DNA from: Chitinophaga rhizosphaerae
GTDB lineage: Bacteria; Bacteroidota; Bacteroidia; Chitinophagales; Chitinophagaceae
DNA length: 64,000 bases
Assembly (NCBI RefSeq): GCF_003958645.1
Contig: NZ_RXLO01000002.1
Span: forward strand, 310,001 to 374,000
Reading direction: 5' to 3'
Both the position numbers and the translations under genes were made by a program. Positions 35,765-44,713 of the stretch are shown piece by piece. The notes beneath the pieces are model-generated. The model did no database searches and was not told the DNA's origin. It saw only the letters and a list, made by a program, of their open reading frames with translations. The number at the start of each line of letters is the position of its first letter. The first letter of the stretch is position 1.

Positions 35765-36610
35765 TCAGAGGTAAAAAGCGGTCATCTCCATAAATCCTTC
35801 CCCGTCTTCGTAGAACAGCTCATTTCGGCCGTTCAGCTTGAATTCTATGTCCTGCAGCGAGTCTATGCCGGCCACATCGCCATGCAGCAACTCCACCAGC
35901 CGGAAAATCTCCCGGCGCTCGTACTGGTACGTGCTTCCCCCGATGAATTTTTCGATCCGTGCCTTCAGGTCGCGCAGCATAGGCTGCTGGGCCACGGGCA
36001 CCTTATGCTCGGGCAACAGGTAATCCATGAGCACTACATTCGTTTTGTTCGGCGTCCGGAAAGTCTGCATCGTATTGAGGAACAATTCGTCGGGAATATA
36101 GTGGATGATGCCCTCGAAGATGACGACGGCGGGCTCTTCGGTAGAATACCCCGCATCCCGGAGTTTATCCAGCAGATGCAGGGTATCCGTTATATCCGCC
36201 TGAATGAAATGCAGGGCCGGTTCGCCCGGCAGCAGCCGGGCATACAGCGAGGATTTCACGGGCATATGCACCGCGTCTACTTCATAAATCCGGCTGATGG
36301 CCTGATGGTGGCGTTCCAGCAAATACAGCGAAATCGGGTCGAGGCCGGCGCCGAGAATACAGACCTGGACGGGCTTACCGTCTTGCAGGTACGTTTCCAG
36401 CAAATGGCGGACAAATCGCTTGCGGTACAATACCACCGTGGAGAAATGCGGCCAGGCGCCCTGGATCCCGGAAGAGAGCTCCCGTACGTCGCCGAAATCG
36501 AGCAGGTCGTAATACTGACCGGCGATACCGGAGTCGTACAAAGACCGGGTTTGCAGCAAAACGAGCGCAGAAGTGGGCGCCACTTTCAGTTTGTGATCCA
36601 GCAGTTCCAT
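35765..36610 (-). CDS. class I SAM-dependent methyltransferase, leucine carboxyl methyltransferase family
   Basis: A 281-aa methyltransferase. SAM-binding motif I is VCILGAGLDP near the middle, preceded by the family segment SALVLLQTRSLYDS, and motif post-I includes YEVDAVHMP. FEGIIHYIP corresponds to the EGVLxYL motif of the LCM/PPM1 family (PF04072). Bacterial members methylate carboxyl groups or polyketide-type products; the substrate is unknown. The ATG at 36610 (MELLDHKLK) was chosen over the frame open to 36667. It follows the winged-helix regulator gene by 85 nt. Confidence 0.85.
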   Translation of the reverse strand: MELLDHKLKVAPTSALVLLQTRSLYDSGIAGQYYDLLDFGDVRELSSGIQGAWPHFSTVVLYRKRFVRHLLETYLQDGKPVQVCILGAGLDPISLYLLERHHQAISRIYEVDAVHMPVKSSLYARLLPGEPALHFIQADITDTLHLLDKLRDAGYSTEEPAVVIFEGIIHYIPDELFLNTMQTFRTPNKTNVVLMDYLLPEHKVPVAQQPMLRDLKARIEKFIGGSTYQYERREIFRLVELLHGDVAGIDSLQDIEFKLNGRNELFYEDGEGFMEMTAFYL

Positions 36611-36695
36611 CGCGTGCCTTTTAAGGTTTCTAAACCGCCCCGGGCGGACGTTAAAGATACCAAGCAACGCTGCATCGGCCCGTCAGTCCCAAATT

Positions 36696-36992
36696 TCAGG
36701 ACTTCCCGCCGGTATGGAAATAGGATTTGATGGAGCGAATGTAATTCTCGAATGCCGCCGATCCTTTTTCGGTGACGCGGCAAATGGTTTGGGGGTAATT
36801 ATCCTTGAACTGCTTCGTGACTTCGATGTATTCCGCTTCCTTCAGCTTATTGATCTGCACGCTGAGATTCCCCGCCGTGGCGTTGGTCAACTCCTTCAGC
36901 ACGGTAAATTCCGCATCTTTCTCCCGCATCAGCACCGACATCACTGCCAGCCGCAACTGCGAATGTAAAACCGGGTCCAGTTCTTTAAACAC
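36696..36992 (-). CDS. winged-helix transcriptional regulator (HTH_34-like)
   Basis: A 98-aa single-domain DNA-binding protein. Helices and wing read LRLAVMSVLMREKDAEFTVLKELTNATAGNLSVQINKLKEAEYIEVTKQF, the MarR/ArsR-like pattern of the HTH_34 family common in Bacteroidota. There is no metal-site cysteine or ligand domain. It lies just downstream of the TonB receptor and small periplasmic protein genes, after a terminator, and may control one of these neighbours; an inverted repeat near the receptor promoter is a candidate site. Confidence 0.87.
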   Translation of the reverse strand: MFKELDPVLHSQLRLAVMSVLMREKDAEFTVLKELTNATAGNLSVQINKLKEAEYIEVTKQFKDNYPQTICRVTEKGSAAFENYIRSIKSYFHTGGKS

Positions 36993-37021
36993 GTTTCACG
37001 ATTGTTTGGATTACTAAAAAA

Positions 37022-37052
37022 TTACGGGCGGAATCAGCGCTTCCGCCCGTAA
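37022..37052 (-). terminator. intrinsic terminator after the periplasmic protein gene
   Basis: A perfect 12-bp stem (37022-37033 with 37041-37052) and 7-nt loop. On the minus strand it is followed by a run of six Ts. Confidence 0.85.
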
Positions 37053-37064
37053 AGTATAAAAAAA

Positions 37065-37703
37065 TCAGGGATTCATTTTCAGCAATTCCTTCGTATAGGC
37101 TTCACCCCAGCGCGGCGCGATGTCGCTGTCCGGTTTGAACGCCGTGAATTTCTGCAATGCCACGTTCAGCAGTTCTTTCCCTTTCGATTTGCTGCCGCCG
37201 AAAGCTTCGGGCGTGAACATGAGGTTTTGGCCCTGCAGCAAATACACGCGCGGGTTTTCGGGATTCTGCGCCTTCGCTTTTTCCAGCAGTTCGGCGGATT
37301 CGGTGCCGAATCTGGCGCCACGCGTCATGGGGTCTACCGCGATGCGGGAAACAGCGATGAGCGATAGCAGGCACGACAATTCGGAATCCGCACCTTTCAA
37401 TGCCACGGCTTTTTCTGCCAGCAATGCGGCTTTGTCGGAAATGGGGTCCACCTTGGTTTTGTCTTGCGTCATGAAAGCTTCGTTCACCAGGCAATAAGCG
37501 GCATAATAATACGGCAGCCATTGGGTTTGCTCCGCGTTGGCAATGCGCTCGAAAGTGTTGCTGAGGGCGTTGAGCGACGCAGGATTGAAGGTGCTGGCAC
37601 TGTCTAGCAACCCTACCTGTTGCTTCATGGCGGCCTGGTAACGGTCTTGCGCATTGGCCGTAGCAACGGCGAAAAGCAGTAAATAGGCGAGAATGGATTT
37701 CAT
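37065..37703 (-). CDS. exported helical (TPR-like) protein of unknown function
   Basis: A 212-aa secreted protein with signal peptide MKSILAYLLLFAVATANA. The mature part is alpha-helical with TPR-like spacing: LPYYYAAYCLVNEAF, KAALLAEKAVALKG, SAELLEKAKAQNPENPRVYLLQGQNL and GKELLNVALQKFTAF. No enzyme motif is present. It starts 28 nt after the TonB receptor gene and ends in a terminator, so the two form one operon. A role as a periplasmic partner of the receptor is inferred from position. Confidence 0.82.
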   Translation of the reverse strand: MKSILAYLLLFAVATANAQDRYQAAMKQQVGLLDSASTFNPASLNALSNTFERIANAEQTQWLPYYYAAYCLVNEAFMTQDKTKVDPISDKAALLAEKAVALKGADSELSCLLSLIAVSRIAVDPMTRGARFGTESAELLEKAKAQNPENPRVYLLQGQNLMFTPEAFGGSKSKGKELLNVALQKFTAFKPDSDIAPRWGEAYTKELLKMNP

Positions 37704-37731
37704 ATTTGAATATTGAGGGTTGATGATGAAA

Positions 37732-39885
37732 TTATTGACGGTCGATCATTTCCTGCCGGCGGTCGATGCCGAAGCTCATGAACATGCCCAGGAAAAAGAA
37801 CCTCGGCGCCATGGGCCCTACCATGCTTCTGCGCATCTTGTCCGACGAATAGCGCCAGCCATACTGCTGCTCGTTCCCGATCACATTGGACATCGTGAAC
37901 ACGAATACCGTGAACGCCTTGCCAACGGTGGTCAGGTAGTTGACGTTGATGCCGAGCGTGTTGAGGTTGCGCGTTCGGTCGGTCATGAACTCGCTCTGCG
38001 GACGGTTCGGATTGTAATACGGCCGTCCCGTAGCAAAGGTGTATGTGGCGCCCAGGTTGAGCATCCAGTCGGGAATGAAATGTTTGTAGACCAACGTGGC
38101 CGTATGTTCCGCCGCGAAGTCGGGCTGCACTTCATACGGGAAGTTCAGGTGATCGCGCTTCGTATCGAGCCAGGAATAGGAAATCCAGTAGTCGGCGTTC
38201 TTGATGAGTTTTTTATCGCGCCAGAAAAGCTCCGCTCCTTTCGCATAGCCTTTACCGTTATTGCTGTACGAGGGAACGGTTTTGATCAGATCGCGGTATT
38301 GTTTGTAGAATACTTCCGTCCTGAATACGCGGAACTGGGAAATATGCTGGTAGCTGGCGATGTAGTGCGTGGCGCGCATGTAGCCGAGGTTGCGATCGAA
38401 GCGGAGATACTGCGGCTCCGGTTTCTGGTAAAACTCGCCGTATGCCAGGGCCACCTGGCTTTTGGCATTGAGTTTATAGGCGAGCGATGCGCGCGGGGCG
38501 ATGTTGGGGGAACGGAGCAGCGAGGAATATTCGTACCGGGAGCCGAGCCGGCCTACGAACCGCGGGGTGATGTACACGTCCGCTTCCGCGAAAGACGCGG
38601 TGTAGCTGTCTACGAAATCCGCTTCGAAGTGATTGAATTTCGATGCTTCCGTTCCGTATTGATATTCGCTGCCGAGGCGGAGCACGGAGAATTTGCCAAG
38701 GTTTTTCGACAGCACGGCCCGGAACTGAGAAAGGTCTTGCCGGGTCTTGATGCGCGTGGGCTCCGGTTGTTTGCCGAGCGTGTCCATGGTAATTCGGTCG
38801 CGGTTGGTGCTGTAGGAAGTTCCCAGCTGGATCTTCCAGCCGTTGCCCAGGCTTTCTTTCCAGGAAACGTTGGTGTAGACGAACTGGTTGTTGAGCCGGA
38901 ATTCTTCCTTCGACCCGGGATACTCCAGGCTTTCGCCTTTGAATCCGAATCGCCCGGCGGTGCCCATGACGAAGATTTTCAGCATGCCGTTCTTCGAGGT
39001 TTTGATGCGGTAGTTGCCCGATGCGTTCAGGTATTCGGGCGCTACAACCGGCTCCTGTTTCTGCTTCATGATCTTGAAGTAGGGCCAGAGATTGGTGTAA
39101 TCCATTTCGAAGCCGTAGCCTTTCTTTTTGTCTTTCGACAGTTTATCGATGCCGACAGACGGCCCTACAGACCCGATGCCCATGGTGTAGGAAGATCGTT
39201 CCGGCAGGTCGATGGATTCGAGGACGAGCGCGGAGCTGAGGCCCTGGCCGTATTGCGCGGAATAGCCGCCGCTGCTGAAGGTGGTGCCTTTGAAGAGGAA
39301 CGGCGAGAACCGGCCGCGCGCGGCGAAGTCGGGCATACCGCTGGTGAACGGGTTGCGGACGAGCATGCCGTCTATGAAAGTTTGCGTTTCGTAGCCGGTG
39401 CCCCCGCGTACGAAGAGGCCTTCCTTCTCACCTACCTGCTGCGCGCCGGGCAGGGTTTTGAGCGCGCTCACGATGTCTGCGTTGGCGCCGGCGGTGGTCA
39501 CGATATCGAGGGGTTTGAGGACGGTGTTCTTCTTTTCGTCGCTGGCTTCGAAGCTGCCGGCCGAGATGGTGACCATTTTCAGTTCGTTCACGGTTTCTTT
39601 CAGGACGAGCAGCAGGGGGGCGCTGGAGGAAAGGTCCGCTTTCACTTCGATGGAAGCGAAGCCGGCGAGTGTGGCGGTGATGAGGCGTTCTCCCTTTTCT
39701 GAAGTGGTAAAGGAAAAACTGCCGTCTTTCGCGGAGGTGGCGCCGTCGTAACTCCCGACCAGGGAGATGTTCACGCCTGCCAGGGGCTTCTTGCGGGCGT
39801 CGGTCACTTTACCGGCGACCACGGTCTGCGCCTGCATAGCCAGGGGGAACAGCAGGCAAACCAGGGGAAGGAATAGCTTGTACAT
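37732..39885 (-). CDS. TonB-dependent outer membrane receptor
   Basis: A 717-aa receptor with signal peptide MYKLFLPLVCLLFPLAMQAQ, an N-terminal carboxypeptidase-regulatory-like beta-sandwich (residues about 22-95, VAGKVTDARKKPLAGVNISLVGS), a plug domain (LDIVTTAGANADIVSALKTLPGAQ, FVRGGTGYETQTFIDGMLV) and a 22-strand-type barrel ending in an aromatic segment. It is smaller than SusC proteins and has no SusD partner, so a glycan system is unlikely; a metal chelate or another small cargo is possible. It has a strong promoter and is followed by the exported helical protein. Confidence 0.92.
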   Translation of the reverse strand: MYKLFLPLVCLLFPLAMQAQTVVAGKVTDARKKPLAGVNISLVGSYDGATSAKDGSFSFTTSEKGERLITATLAGFASIEVKADLSSSAPLLLVLKETVNELKMVTISAGSFEASDEKKNTVLKPLDIVTTAGANADIVSALKTLPGAQQVGEKEGLFVRGGTGYETQTFIDGMLVRNPFTSGMPDFAARGRFSPFLFKGTTFSSGGYSAQYGQGLSSALVLESIDLPERSSYTMGIGSVGPSVGIDKLSKDKKKGYGFEMDYTNLWPYFKIMKQKQEPVVAPEYLNASGNYRIKTSKNGMLKIFVMGTAGRFGFKGESLEYPGSKEEFRLNNQFVYTNVSWKESLGNGWKIQLGTSYSTNRDRITMDTLGKQPEPTRIKTRQDLSQFRAVLSKNLGKFSVLRLGSEYQYGTEASKFNHFEADFVDSYTASFAEADVYITPRFVGRLGSRYEYSSLLRSPNIAPRASLAYKLNAKSQVALAYGEFYQKPEPQYLRFDRNLGYMRATHYIASYQHISQFRVFRTEVFYKQYRDLIKTVPSYSNNGKGYAKGAELFWRDKKLIKNADYWISYSWLDTKRDHLNFPYEVQPDFAAEHTATLVYKHFIPDWMLNLGATYTFATGRPYYNPNRPQSEFMTDRTRNLNTLGINVNYLTTVGKAFTVFVFTMSNVIGNEQQYGWRYSSDKMRRSMVGPMAPRFFFLGMFMSFGIDRRQEMIDRQ

Positions 39886-39910
39886 ATAAGGTTAGGTCAG
39901 AATGATGGAT

Positions 39911-39942
39911 CAAAACTAATTTAGTTTACATTATAAACCAAA
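39911..39942 (-). promoter_or_regulatory. promoter of the TonB receptor operon
   Basis: On the minus strand, TTTG (39942-39939), a 20-nt spacer and TAGTTTTG (39918-39911) match the Bacteroidota consensus fully. An inverted repeat TAGTTT/AAACTA (39922-39927 and 39940-39945) spans the spacer and -33 element and could be an operator. The leader would be about 20 nt. Confidence 0.68.
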
Positions 39943-40186
39943 CTATTTTTCAAATTAAATTACATGTTAAAACATATATCTGCTGGGCAGAACGGGAAAG
40001 ATGAAGGGAGTGACACAACGGAGGCCGGGCCGAGTTCCATCCGCCGGCCAACACTTATGCCGCTCCGTTCCTTCCGCACCGGGCAAAATTATCGAACCAT
40101 TTTCACATACTTAAATCTGTTGATTTGCAGGGATGTGGCAAAAAAAACCTCCGCTGGCGGATGAAAAACGAACGGAAGGTGACGAC

Positions 40187-40218
40187 AAAAAAAGGCCCTC
40201 CGCAAGCGGAGGGCCTTT
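40187..40218 (-). terminator. intrinsic terminator after atpA
   Basis: A perfect 13-bp GC-rich stem (40191-40203 with 40206-40218) with a 2-nt centre. On the minus strand a run of seven Ts follows. Confidence 0.9.
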
Positions 40219-40239
40219 ACAAACTATATGCGCTATGGC

Positions 40240-41817
40240 TTAAGCGAAGCGGGGCTTCAGCTCGTCGGCCAGTGCAACCATTTTCTTGATGCCTTCTTCG
40301 GGCAGGTTACCTTTCTTGAATTCACCGAGCACTTCGGGCAGGCGAACTTCCATTTCGTGCAGGAAGGCGTCCTGGAAAGCGGCTACGTTCTTCACGGGCA
40401 CTTCACGGAGCAGGCCGTTGGTACCGAGGTAGATGATCGCTACCTGTTTTTCAACAGAGAACGGGCTGAACTGCGGCTGTTTCAGGATTTCCACGTTACG
40501 GGCACCTTTGTCCAGAACGGATTTGGTAGCCGCGTCGAGGTCGCCGCCGAATTTGGAGAAGGCTTCCATTTCGCGGTACATCGCCTGGTCGAGTTTCAGG
40601 GTACCGGATACTTTCTTCATCGACTTGATCTGGGCGTTACCACCTACGCGGGATACGGAGATACCTACGTTGATCGCAGGACGGATACCGGCGTTGAACA
40701 GGTTGTTTTCGAGGAAGATCTGTCCGTCGGTGATGGAGATCACGTTCGTGGGGATGTATGCGGATACGTCACCAGCCTGTGTTTCGATGATCGGCAGGGC
40801 GGTCAGGGAACCACCGCCTTTCACGAGGTGTTTGATAGACTCGGGGAGGTCGTTCATCTGCCTGGCGATATCGTCTTTCGCGATCACTTTCGCGGCGCGT
40901 TCGAGGAGGCGGCTGTGCAGGTAGAATACGTCACCGGGGTACGCTTCACGTCCGGGAGGACGGCGGAGCAGCAGGGACACCTCACGGTAAGCTACGGCTT
41001 GTTTGGACAGGTCATCGTAAATGATCAGCGCCGGGCGGCCGGTGTCGCGGAAGAATTCACCGATGGCTGCGCCAGCGAACGGAGCGTAGAACTGGAGGGG
41101 AGCCGGATCGGCAGCGGAAGCTGCAACGATGGTGGTGTAGGCCATGGCGCCGCTTTCCTGCAGCGTTTTCATCACACCGGCAACGGTGGATGCTTTCTGG
41201 CCGATGGCTACGTATATGCAATACACGGGTTTGCCCGCGTCGAAAAATTCTTTCTGATTGATGATGGCGTCGATGCAGATGGCGGTTTTACCGGTCTGGC
41301 GGTCACCGATTACCAGCTCACGCTGGCCGCGGCCGATGGGGATCATGGCGTCGATCGCCTTGATACCGGTTTGCATGGGTTCCTTTACCGGTTCGCGGTA
41401 GATTACACCGGGAGCTTTACGTTCCAGGGGCATTTCGTACAGTTCGCCGGTGATGGGGCCTTTACCGTCGATCGGTTCGCCGAGGGTATTTACCACGCGG
41501 CCAACGAGGCCTTCGCCTACTTTGATGGAGGCGATCTGGCCGGTGCGGCGAACGGTGTCTCCTTCCTTGATAGCGGTGGATTCACCCATCAGTACCACAC
41601 CCACGTTGTCTTCTTCCAGGTTCAGCGCGATTGCTTTTACGCCGTTCTCGAATTCCACGAGTTCACCGGAGCGAACGTTGTTCAGGCCATATACACGGGC
41701 GATACCGTCACCCACCTGCAGTACCGTGCCTACTTCTTCCAGTTCCGCGGAAGCGTTGAAGTTGCTCAGTTGCTGGCGAAGTATCGCCGAAATTTCATCT
41801 GGTTTAATATCAACCAT
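40240..41817 (-). CDS. atpA: ATP synthase F1 subunit alpha
   Basis: A 525-aa non-catalytic nucleotide-binding subunit of the F1 hexamer. It carries P-loop GDRQTGKTA, the N-terminal crown ([10 protein letters not shown]) and the family segment [17 protein letters not shown]; the alpha-type [14 protein letters not shown] is present. It is the last gene of atpBEFHA here. The 89-nt gap from atpH has a short imperfect hairpin (around 41839-41864). A strong terminator follows, and neither atpG nor atpDC is in the window. Confidence 0.98.
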   Translation of the reverse strand: MVDIKPDEISAILRQQLSNFNASAELEEVGTVLQVGDGIARVYGLNNVRSGELVEFENGVKAIALNLEEDNVGVVLMGESTAIKEGDTVRRTGQIASIKVGEGLVGRVVNTLGEPIDGKGPITGELYEMPLERKAPGVIYREPVKEPMQTGIKAIDAMIPIGRGQRELVIGDRQTGKTAICIDAIINQKEFFDAGKPVYCIYVAIGQKASTVAGVMKTLQESGAMAYTTIVAASAADPAPLQFYAPFAGAAIGEFFRDTGRPALIIYDDLSKQAVAYREVSLLLRRPPGREAYPGDVFYLHSRLLERAAKVIAKDDIARQMNDLPESIKHLVKGGGSLTALPIIETQAGDVSAYIPTNVISITDGQIFLENNLFNAGIRPAINVGISVSRVGGNAQIKSMKKVSGTLKLDQAMYREMEAFSKFGGDLDAATKSVLDKGARNVEILKQPQFSPFSVEKQVAIIYLGTNGLLREVPVKNVAAFQDAFLHEMEVRLPEVLGEFKKGNLPEEGIKKMVALADELKPRFA

Positions 41818-41906
41818 CGTTATGATTTTTTAAAGAGTCGTTAAGGTTTGTTGTTATAACGACAACAGCTTTGCGATTACGCAGCGGCTGCTGTTAAATT
41901 GCTTGG

Positions 41907-42467
41907 TTAGCGGATTTCGGAAACGTAAATGTTCTTGAGGAACTGTTTCTTGATATCCTTCAGGTCGCGCAGGACGGAAGCGTCGAACAGTTCGTTGCCG
42001 GTTTCGAGGACGAAGCCGCCGATCAGTTCGGGATCTACTGCTGTTTCCAGTTCCACTTTGCGGCCGGCGGAGGTTTCCACCTTGTCGCGGATGAGGTTCA
42101 GCAGCTGTGCTTCGAGCGGGGCGGCGGAAATCAGTTTCACGCGAACGATGCCTTTGAGGGCATTGTACTGCTTTTCGAACTCCCCGGCGATCTCGGCCAG
42201 CACGCTTTCGCGGCCTTTGAGCGTTACCAGGCGGATGAACGCGGAAGTGATGCCGCTGATCTTACCGTCGAGGATGGCGCCCATGATCTTGATCTTCTTA
42301 TCGGCCTTGATGATGGGGCTGCGGAGCAGCGCAACCACGTCGGCATTGCTGCGGGTGATGGACTGGAGCAGGAGCATGTCGCCATGCACGGCTTCCAGTT
42401 CGTTCTTGGCCACCGCCAGGTCGATCAGCGATTTCGCATACCTGTTTGCTAAACGGGGATTCTGCAT
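41907..42467 (-). CDS. atpH: ATP synthase F1 subunit delta
   Basis: A 186-aa peripheral-stalk subunit (OSCP/delta) that joins F1 to the b-subunit stalk. NPRLANRYAKSLIDLA at the N-terminus and the C-terminal DPELIGGFVLETGNELFDASVLRDLKDIKKQF are conserved in the family. It lies 23 nt after atpF and 89 nt before atpA in the same direction. Confidence 0.95.
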   Translation of the reverse strand: MQNPRLANRYAKSLIDLAVAKNELEAVHGDMLLLQSITRSNADVVALLRSPIIKADKKIKIMGAILDGKISGITSAFIRLVTLKGRESVLAEIAGEFEKQYNALKGIVRVKLISAAPLEAQLLNLIRDKVETSAGRKVELETAVDPELIGGFVLETGNELFDASVLRDLKDIKKQFLKNIYVSEIR

Positions 42468-42490
42468 ATTCTTTTATTCAGCCGTTTTAA

Positions 42491-42985
42491 TTAGTTCAGT
42501 TTGATTTCGCCGGCCAGTTGCTTGATGTAAGCTTCCTGGTTGGTTTTGTCGGACAGCTCTTTGCGCAGCACTTTTTCCGCTACTTCGATCACGAGGGTGC
42601 CTACCTGGTTTTTAACGTCGGTGAGGGCGGCCATTTTCTGGTTCTCGATGGCTACGGAAGCTTCCGCGATGATTTTTTTGGCTTCGGCCTGTGCTTGTTC
42701 CTTGGCTTCGCGAATGATCTGCTCTTTGGCGTCTTTCGCTTCTTTCAGGATAGCGCTGCGTTCGGCTTTCGCTTCGGCCAGCACATGTTCGTGCTCGGCT
42801 TTCATTTGCGCCATTTCCTCTTTCACGCGCTCAGCGGTGGCGATGGAGTCGGAGATGGAATCTTCCCTTTCTTTCAGAACTGCCAGGATAGGCTTCCAGG
42901 CAAACTTCACGAGGATCCACAGAACGATCAGGAAAATGATGAAAGAGATGGTGAATAAGCCTAATTGAGGCATCAACAAATCCAT
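42491..42985 (-). CDS. atpF: ATP synthase Fo subunit b
   Basis: A 164-aa peripheral-stalk protein with one N-terminal membrane helix (residues about 8-28, LFTISFIIFLIVLWILVKFAWKPI) and a long Ala/Glu/Lys-rich coiled coil (AERVKEEMAQMKAEHEHVLAEAKAERS). This is the usual subunit b form, and it dimerises to hold F1 still during rotation. It lies between atpE and atpH. Confidence 0.96.
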   Translation of the reverse strand: MDLLMPQLGLFTISFIIFLIVLWILVKFAWKPILAVLKEREDSISDSIATAERVKEEMAQMKAEHEHVLAEAKAERSAILKEAKDAKEQIIREAKEQAQAEAKKIIAEASVAIENQKMAALTDVKNQVGTLVIEVAEKVLRKELSDKTNQEAYIKQLAGEIKLN

Positions 42986-43078
42986 ATATAATAATATTTA
43001 TGCGTTGAGATGGTTCGGAAAATTGAATTTACTGCATCTTTTGCCCTTTGCGCCAGATGCAGTAAAAAGTTTCTGCGA

Positions 43079-43360
<282 letters not shown>

Positions 43361-43378
43361 TTAGATTAAACGTTGTTA

Positions 43379-44500
43379 TTAATGGTGATGACCGCCCTGG
43401 TGTTCCATGGCCTGACCGATGAATACAGCGGTAAGGTTGGCAAAGATGAACGCCTGGATGAAAGCCACCAGCAGTTCCAGCATCATCATCACGATGTTGA
43501 ACACGATCGTGATAGGCAGGAAGCCGTAACCGGCAACTTTATTCAGCGAACCGAATATGAACACGAGGGAGATAATGCTCAGGATGATGATGTGCCCCGC
43601 CAGGATGTTGGCGAAAAGCCGGATCATGAGGGAAACCGGTTTGGTGAACACACCGATCAGCTCCACCGGCGCCAGGATGATCTTCACGCCGCCCGGTACG
43701 GGAGGGTTGAAGATGTGCGCCCAGAAGTGGCGGTTCGTAGCCGCCATCATCGCGATGAAGGAAATCAGCGCCAGCGCCGCCGTTACCGCGATGTTACCGG
43801 TTACGTTGGCAGAACCCGGCAGCAGGCCCAGCAGGTTGTTGATGAGAATGAAGAAGAAGATGGTCAGGATGAAAGGAACGTACTTTTCACCTTTCGCGCC
43901 CGGGATGTTGGGGCGTACCACTTCGTCGCGCATGAAGATGATCACCGGCTCGATGAGGCTCTGGAAGCCTTTCGGAGCCTGGCGGTGGCCACGTACGCGG
44001 TAAGCCTTGGCTACATTGAGCATCAGGACCACCAGGAGCACCGCTGCGAAGAGCATGGATGCAATGTTCTTGGTGATAGACCAGTCGTAGATCTTCTGGC
44101 CGGTCGGATTGTCGTTCGCATCCACCTCGATGATGCTGCCTTCAGGATACTGGGCGGCGGTCAGGTGGTGAGACGCGAGGTAATGCGCGTCCACCAGGCG
44201 GTACCCGTCGTACGCGTCATGCCCGTGGTGGAACCTGGAGGAAGAAAACATCGAAACGCCACGCACCGGGTTATAGATAATAACCGGGAGCGGAGCCGTC
44301 AGGTGAAAATCGCCCACGTCCAGCAAGTGCCAGTCGTGCGCATCCTTCACGTGTCCGAGGATGACTTCCTTCGCATTAAAACCTTTCTTTTCTTCATGGC
44401 CGTCTGATGCTTGGGCCGTGGTAATTGTGCCGGAAACGGTGATGAAAAACACCGTTATCAGGGCTACCAGCTTATATTTGAACCGATTCAAGGAAAACAC
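43379..44500 (-). CDS. atpB: ATP synthase Fo subunit a
   Basis: A 373-aa membrane subunit that forms the proton half-channels. It has a cleavable-looking N-terminus (ALITVFFITVSGTITTAQA) and a soluble extension of about 150 residues before the membrane part, a known feature of Bacteroidota AtpB. The essential arginine is in SLMIRLFANILAGHI. The His-rich C-terminus ends GQAMEHQGGHHH. It is the first gene of the operon; no atpI or atpZ gene precedes it. Confidence 0.96.
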   Translation of the reverse strand: MFSLNRFKYKLVALITVFFITVSGTITTAQASDGHEEKKGFNAKEVILGHVKDAHDWHLLDVGDFHLTAPLPVIIYNPVRGVSMFSSSRFHHGHDAYDGYRLVDAHYLASHHLTAAQYPEGSIIEVDANDNPTGQKIYDWSITKNIASMLFAAVLLVVLMLNVAKAYRVRGHRQAPKGFQSLIEPVIIFMRDEVVRPNIPGAKGEKYVPFILTIFFFILINNLLGLLPGSANVTGNIAVTAALALISFIAMMAATNRHFWAHIFNPPVPGGVKIILAPVELIGVFTKPVSLMIRLFANILAGHIIILSIISLVFIFGSLNKVAGYGFLPITIVFNIVMMMLELLVAFIQAFIFANLTAVFIGQAMEHQGGHHH

Positions 44501-44519
44501 AGTTTTCTGAAATTTTGTG

Positions 44520-44527
44520 CAAAGGTA
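44520..44527 (-). promoter_or_regulatory. candidate -7 element for the atpBEFHA operon
   Basis: TACCTTTG on the minus strand matches TANNTTTG exactly, 19 nt before the atpB ATG. A -33 element at standard spacing is not evident. Confidence 0.45.
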
Positions 44528-44621
44528 ACCGATTTTACATTAAATAGTATGAGGCATCAAAAAAACTGACGAGGATCATATCCACATGCCCCCGCACTCC
44601 CAACCCGTTCATAATCAATCC

Positions 44622-44657
44622 TAAAAAAGGAAAGGGCACCCCGGCCCGGGGTGCCCT
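44622..44657 (-). terminator. intrinsic terminator after the DUF3857 gene
   Basis: A 10-bp GC-rich stem (44633-44642 with 44648-44657). On the minus strand it runs into pyrimidines with a six-T run. Confidence 0.78.
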
Positions 44658-44713
44658 CCTACTTCTTTGCGTACCGCTTGATGGTATTTTACCGCCGCGC
44701 AGGCGCAATAGCG

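Larger units (their letters stand above)
39886..40239. other. 354-bp intergenic region between TonB receptor and atpA
   Basis: It holds the receptor promoter and an inverted repeat near its left end (39911-39945) and the atpA terminator at its right end (40187-40218). The middle part, about 39960-40180, has a 66-codon open frame on the plus strand with no recognisable content; I see no supported gene. An atpG gene, often found after atpA, is not here. Confidence 0.6.

Noticed and set aside
39964-40164. 66-codon open frame between TonB receptor and atpA
   Set aside because: No recognisable sequence pattern, no promoter or domain; it fills a regulatory gap by chance.
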